A stretch of 64,000 nt of DNA from Marvania coccoides (taxonomy: Eukaryota > Chlorophyta > Trebouxiophyceae > Chlorellales > Chlorellaceae), in NCBI GenBank assembly GCA_963854735.1, contig OY978104.1, positions 1,178,001 through 1,242,000 on the forward strand, written 5' to 3'. The notes below the pieces were generated by a model. That model did not search any database and was not told where the DNA came from. It saw only the letters and a program-made list of their open reading frames with translations. The first letter of the stretch is position 1, and each line of letters starts with the position of its first letter. Made by a program: the position numbers and the translations under genes. This document shows positions 63,132 through 64,000 of this stretch, in pieces.

Positions 63132-64000
63132 CTATATTCCTTGCCACAAGCTGGCCAAAGTAACAAGGGAATCATAGTCATGAAGGCCGCAGCGCCGTGA
63201 ACTAATGTTCACGTAGTTTAGTCTGTCAGGGACCTGTTTAGCCACTGCGTAGATGTGGTTCCAGCTTGACGATAGGAATGCACCAACCATCCCAAAGCCC
63301 GAATCCACCGTGACCACATGATAGTCGGCCATTGAGAAGAGATGCAGCTGAGCAGCAGCCCACTGCATTGCGCCGCTCATAGCTTCATCGGTGCATGCTT
63401 TGGAGTTGAATTTCTGGCATCGTGGGTGCACAGTTTTCACATTCACATCAGTTATGAGCTTCTTGCCAAATTTGCTCTTTGCCGACCTCCGCAATGCCAA
63501 AGAATCGCTGATTAGGTACCACAACACAGGCTGGCCATCCAATCGGCGGGTGGTCTCGATTTCCTGCGTGCAGCACTAGTTTAAAAGAAGCTCTTAATTC
63601 GGAACGAGGAGTGTATAACGCACGCTCGCAGAATGCAAGGGCCAGTTGGCTTGGCTTGCGAGTTGAATAATTAATTACCTCTGCACAGTCCCAGTATGGA
63701 GTAAATTGGTCTGCAGTGTAGTTGTCTAGCTCATGATTATGCAAGACTTCGTCGCCAACCCTGATGCTTATTCCTATCTTCAGCGCACGCCTGTCTTCCA
63801 TTCTATGAAGAAATGGCTGTGCTTTGGACAACGTCGCAGAGTTGGGCTGAAACAGGAAGCTGAATGCACACCGAAAACCATTTTCTGATTGCAGTCCCAA
63901 ATCATCCAGGAATTCTCTATGGTGGGGATTGTCGAAGAGTTTGCAAACCATACCACGATTTGAAGCAAAAAATATGTATGGAACATCAGGCACATTCTCT
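63132..64000 (-). CDS. HxRxGD-like glycosyltransferase, 5' part beyond the window
   Basis: Two exons are visible: 63679 to the window edge and 63132-63563, joined over a 115-bp GT-AG intron (YWDCAE then EIETTRRLDG). Without the intron the first frame runs into unrelated residues. The motif KIGISIRVGDEVL corresponds to HxRxGD with the first His replaced, and DSGFGMVGAFLSS corresponds to the C-terminal donor-site block. KLITDVNVKTVHP lies between them. It resembles the fucosyltransferase-like superfamily and is a distant relative of the gene at 8704-9798. The N-terminal anchor is not in the window; the frame is open to base 64000. Confidence 0.75.

Overview
The window is nuclear DNA of a unicellular eukaryote. 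Most genes are split by short introns (about 55-130 bp) with clear splice signals, and several encode proteins found only in eukaryotes: MED31, PAF1, mL43, MCTS1, UTP11, a MORN-repeat protein and an inward-rectifier K+ channel. A NicO-type transporter with a transit-peptide-like N-terminus, a GAPN-type dehydrogenase and many genes for sulfated, methylated surface glycans suggest a marine microalga. The lineage cannot be fixed from sequence alone.

Layout. 0-6.6 kb: repeat-rich, with a broken S1 protease relic, a multi-exon membrane protein, dispersed repeats and a 5'-truncated LINE with a very long (TAA)n tail. 6.9-25 kb: an AT-richer block of glycan genes: DUF268 methyltransferase-like, HxRxGD-type glycosyltransferase, GT71-like mannosyltransferase, FkbM methyltransferase A, OCH1-like GT32 a, a class I methyltransferase, GT32 b, FkbM B and FkbM C. 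25.5-36.8 kb: GC-rich conserved genes: GAPN, IMP dehydrogenase, MORN/filamin protein, cytochrome b5 protein, Kir channel and MED31. 37.1-43.2 kb: a mobile block with a MULE transposase and a YqaJ-like nuclease inside 22-bp inverted repeats, abutted by a Harbinger-like MITE. 43.6-48.7 kb: PAF1, NicO transporter, mL43 and MCTS1. 49.2-64 kb: a second glycan block with a GT-B-like glycosyltransferase, a fused glycosyltransferase-sulfotransferase, a stand-alone sulfotransferase, a DxD glycosyltransferase and a second HxRxGD glycosyltransferase. It also holds a UTP11 pseudogene, a secreted BNR-repeat protein with an internal duplication, and a patch of gene fragments (DNA cytosine methyltransferase, glycosyltransferase, NSUN-type RNA methyltransferase).

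How the genes fit together. About 13 genes look like Golgi type II membrane enzymes: glycosyltransferases, O-methyltransferase-like proteins and sulfotransferases. Together they could build and decorate a sulfated, methylated extracellular polysaccharide or scale. FkbM and GT32 are each duplicated within 9 kb. One FkbM pair carries a near-identical tract that looks like gene conversion, and the two GT32 copies differ reciprocally in intron content. The glycan blocks are young and rearranging, while the flanking conserved genes look stable. Three GC-AG introns and one apparent GA-AG intron are also notable.
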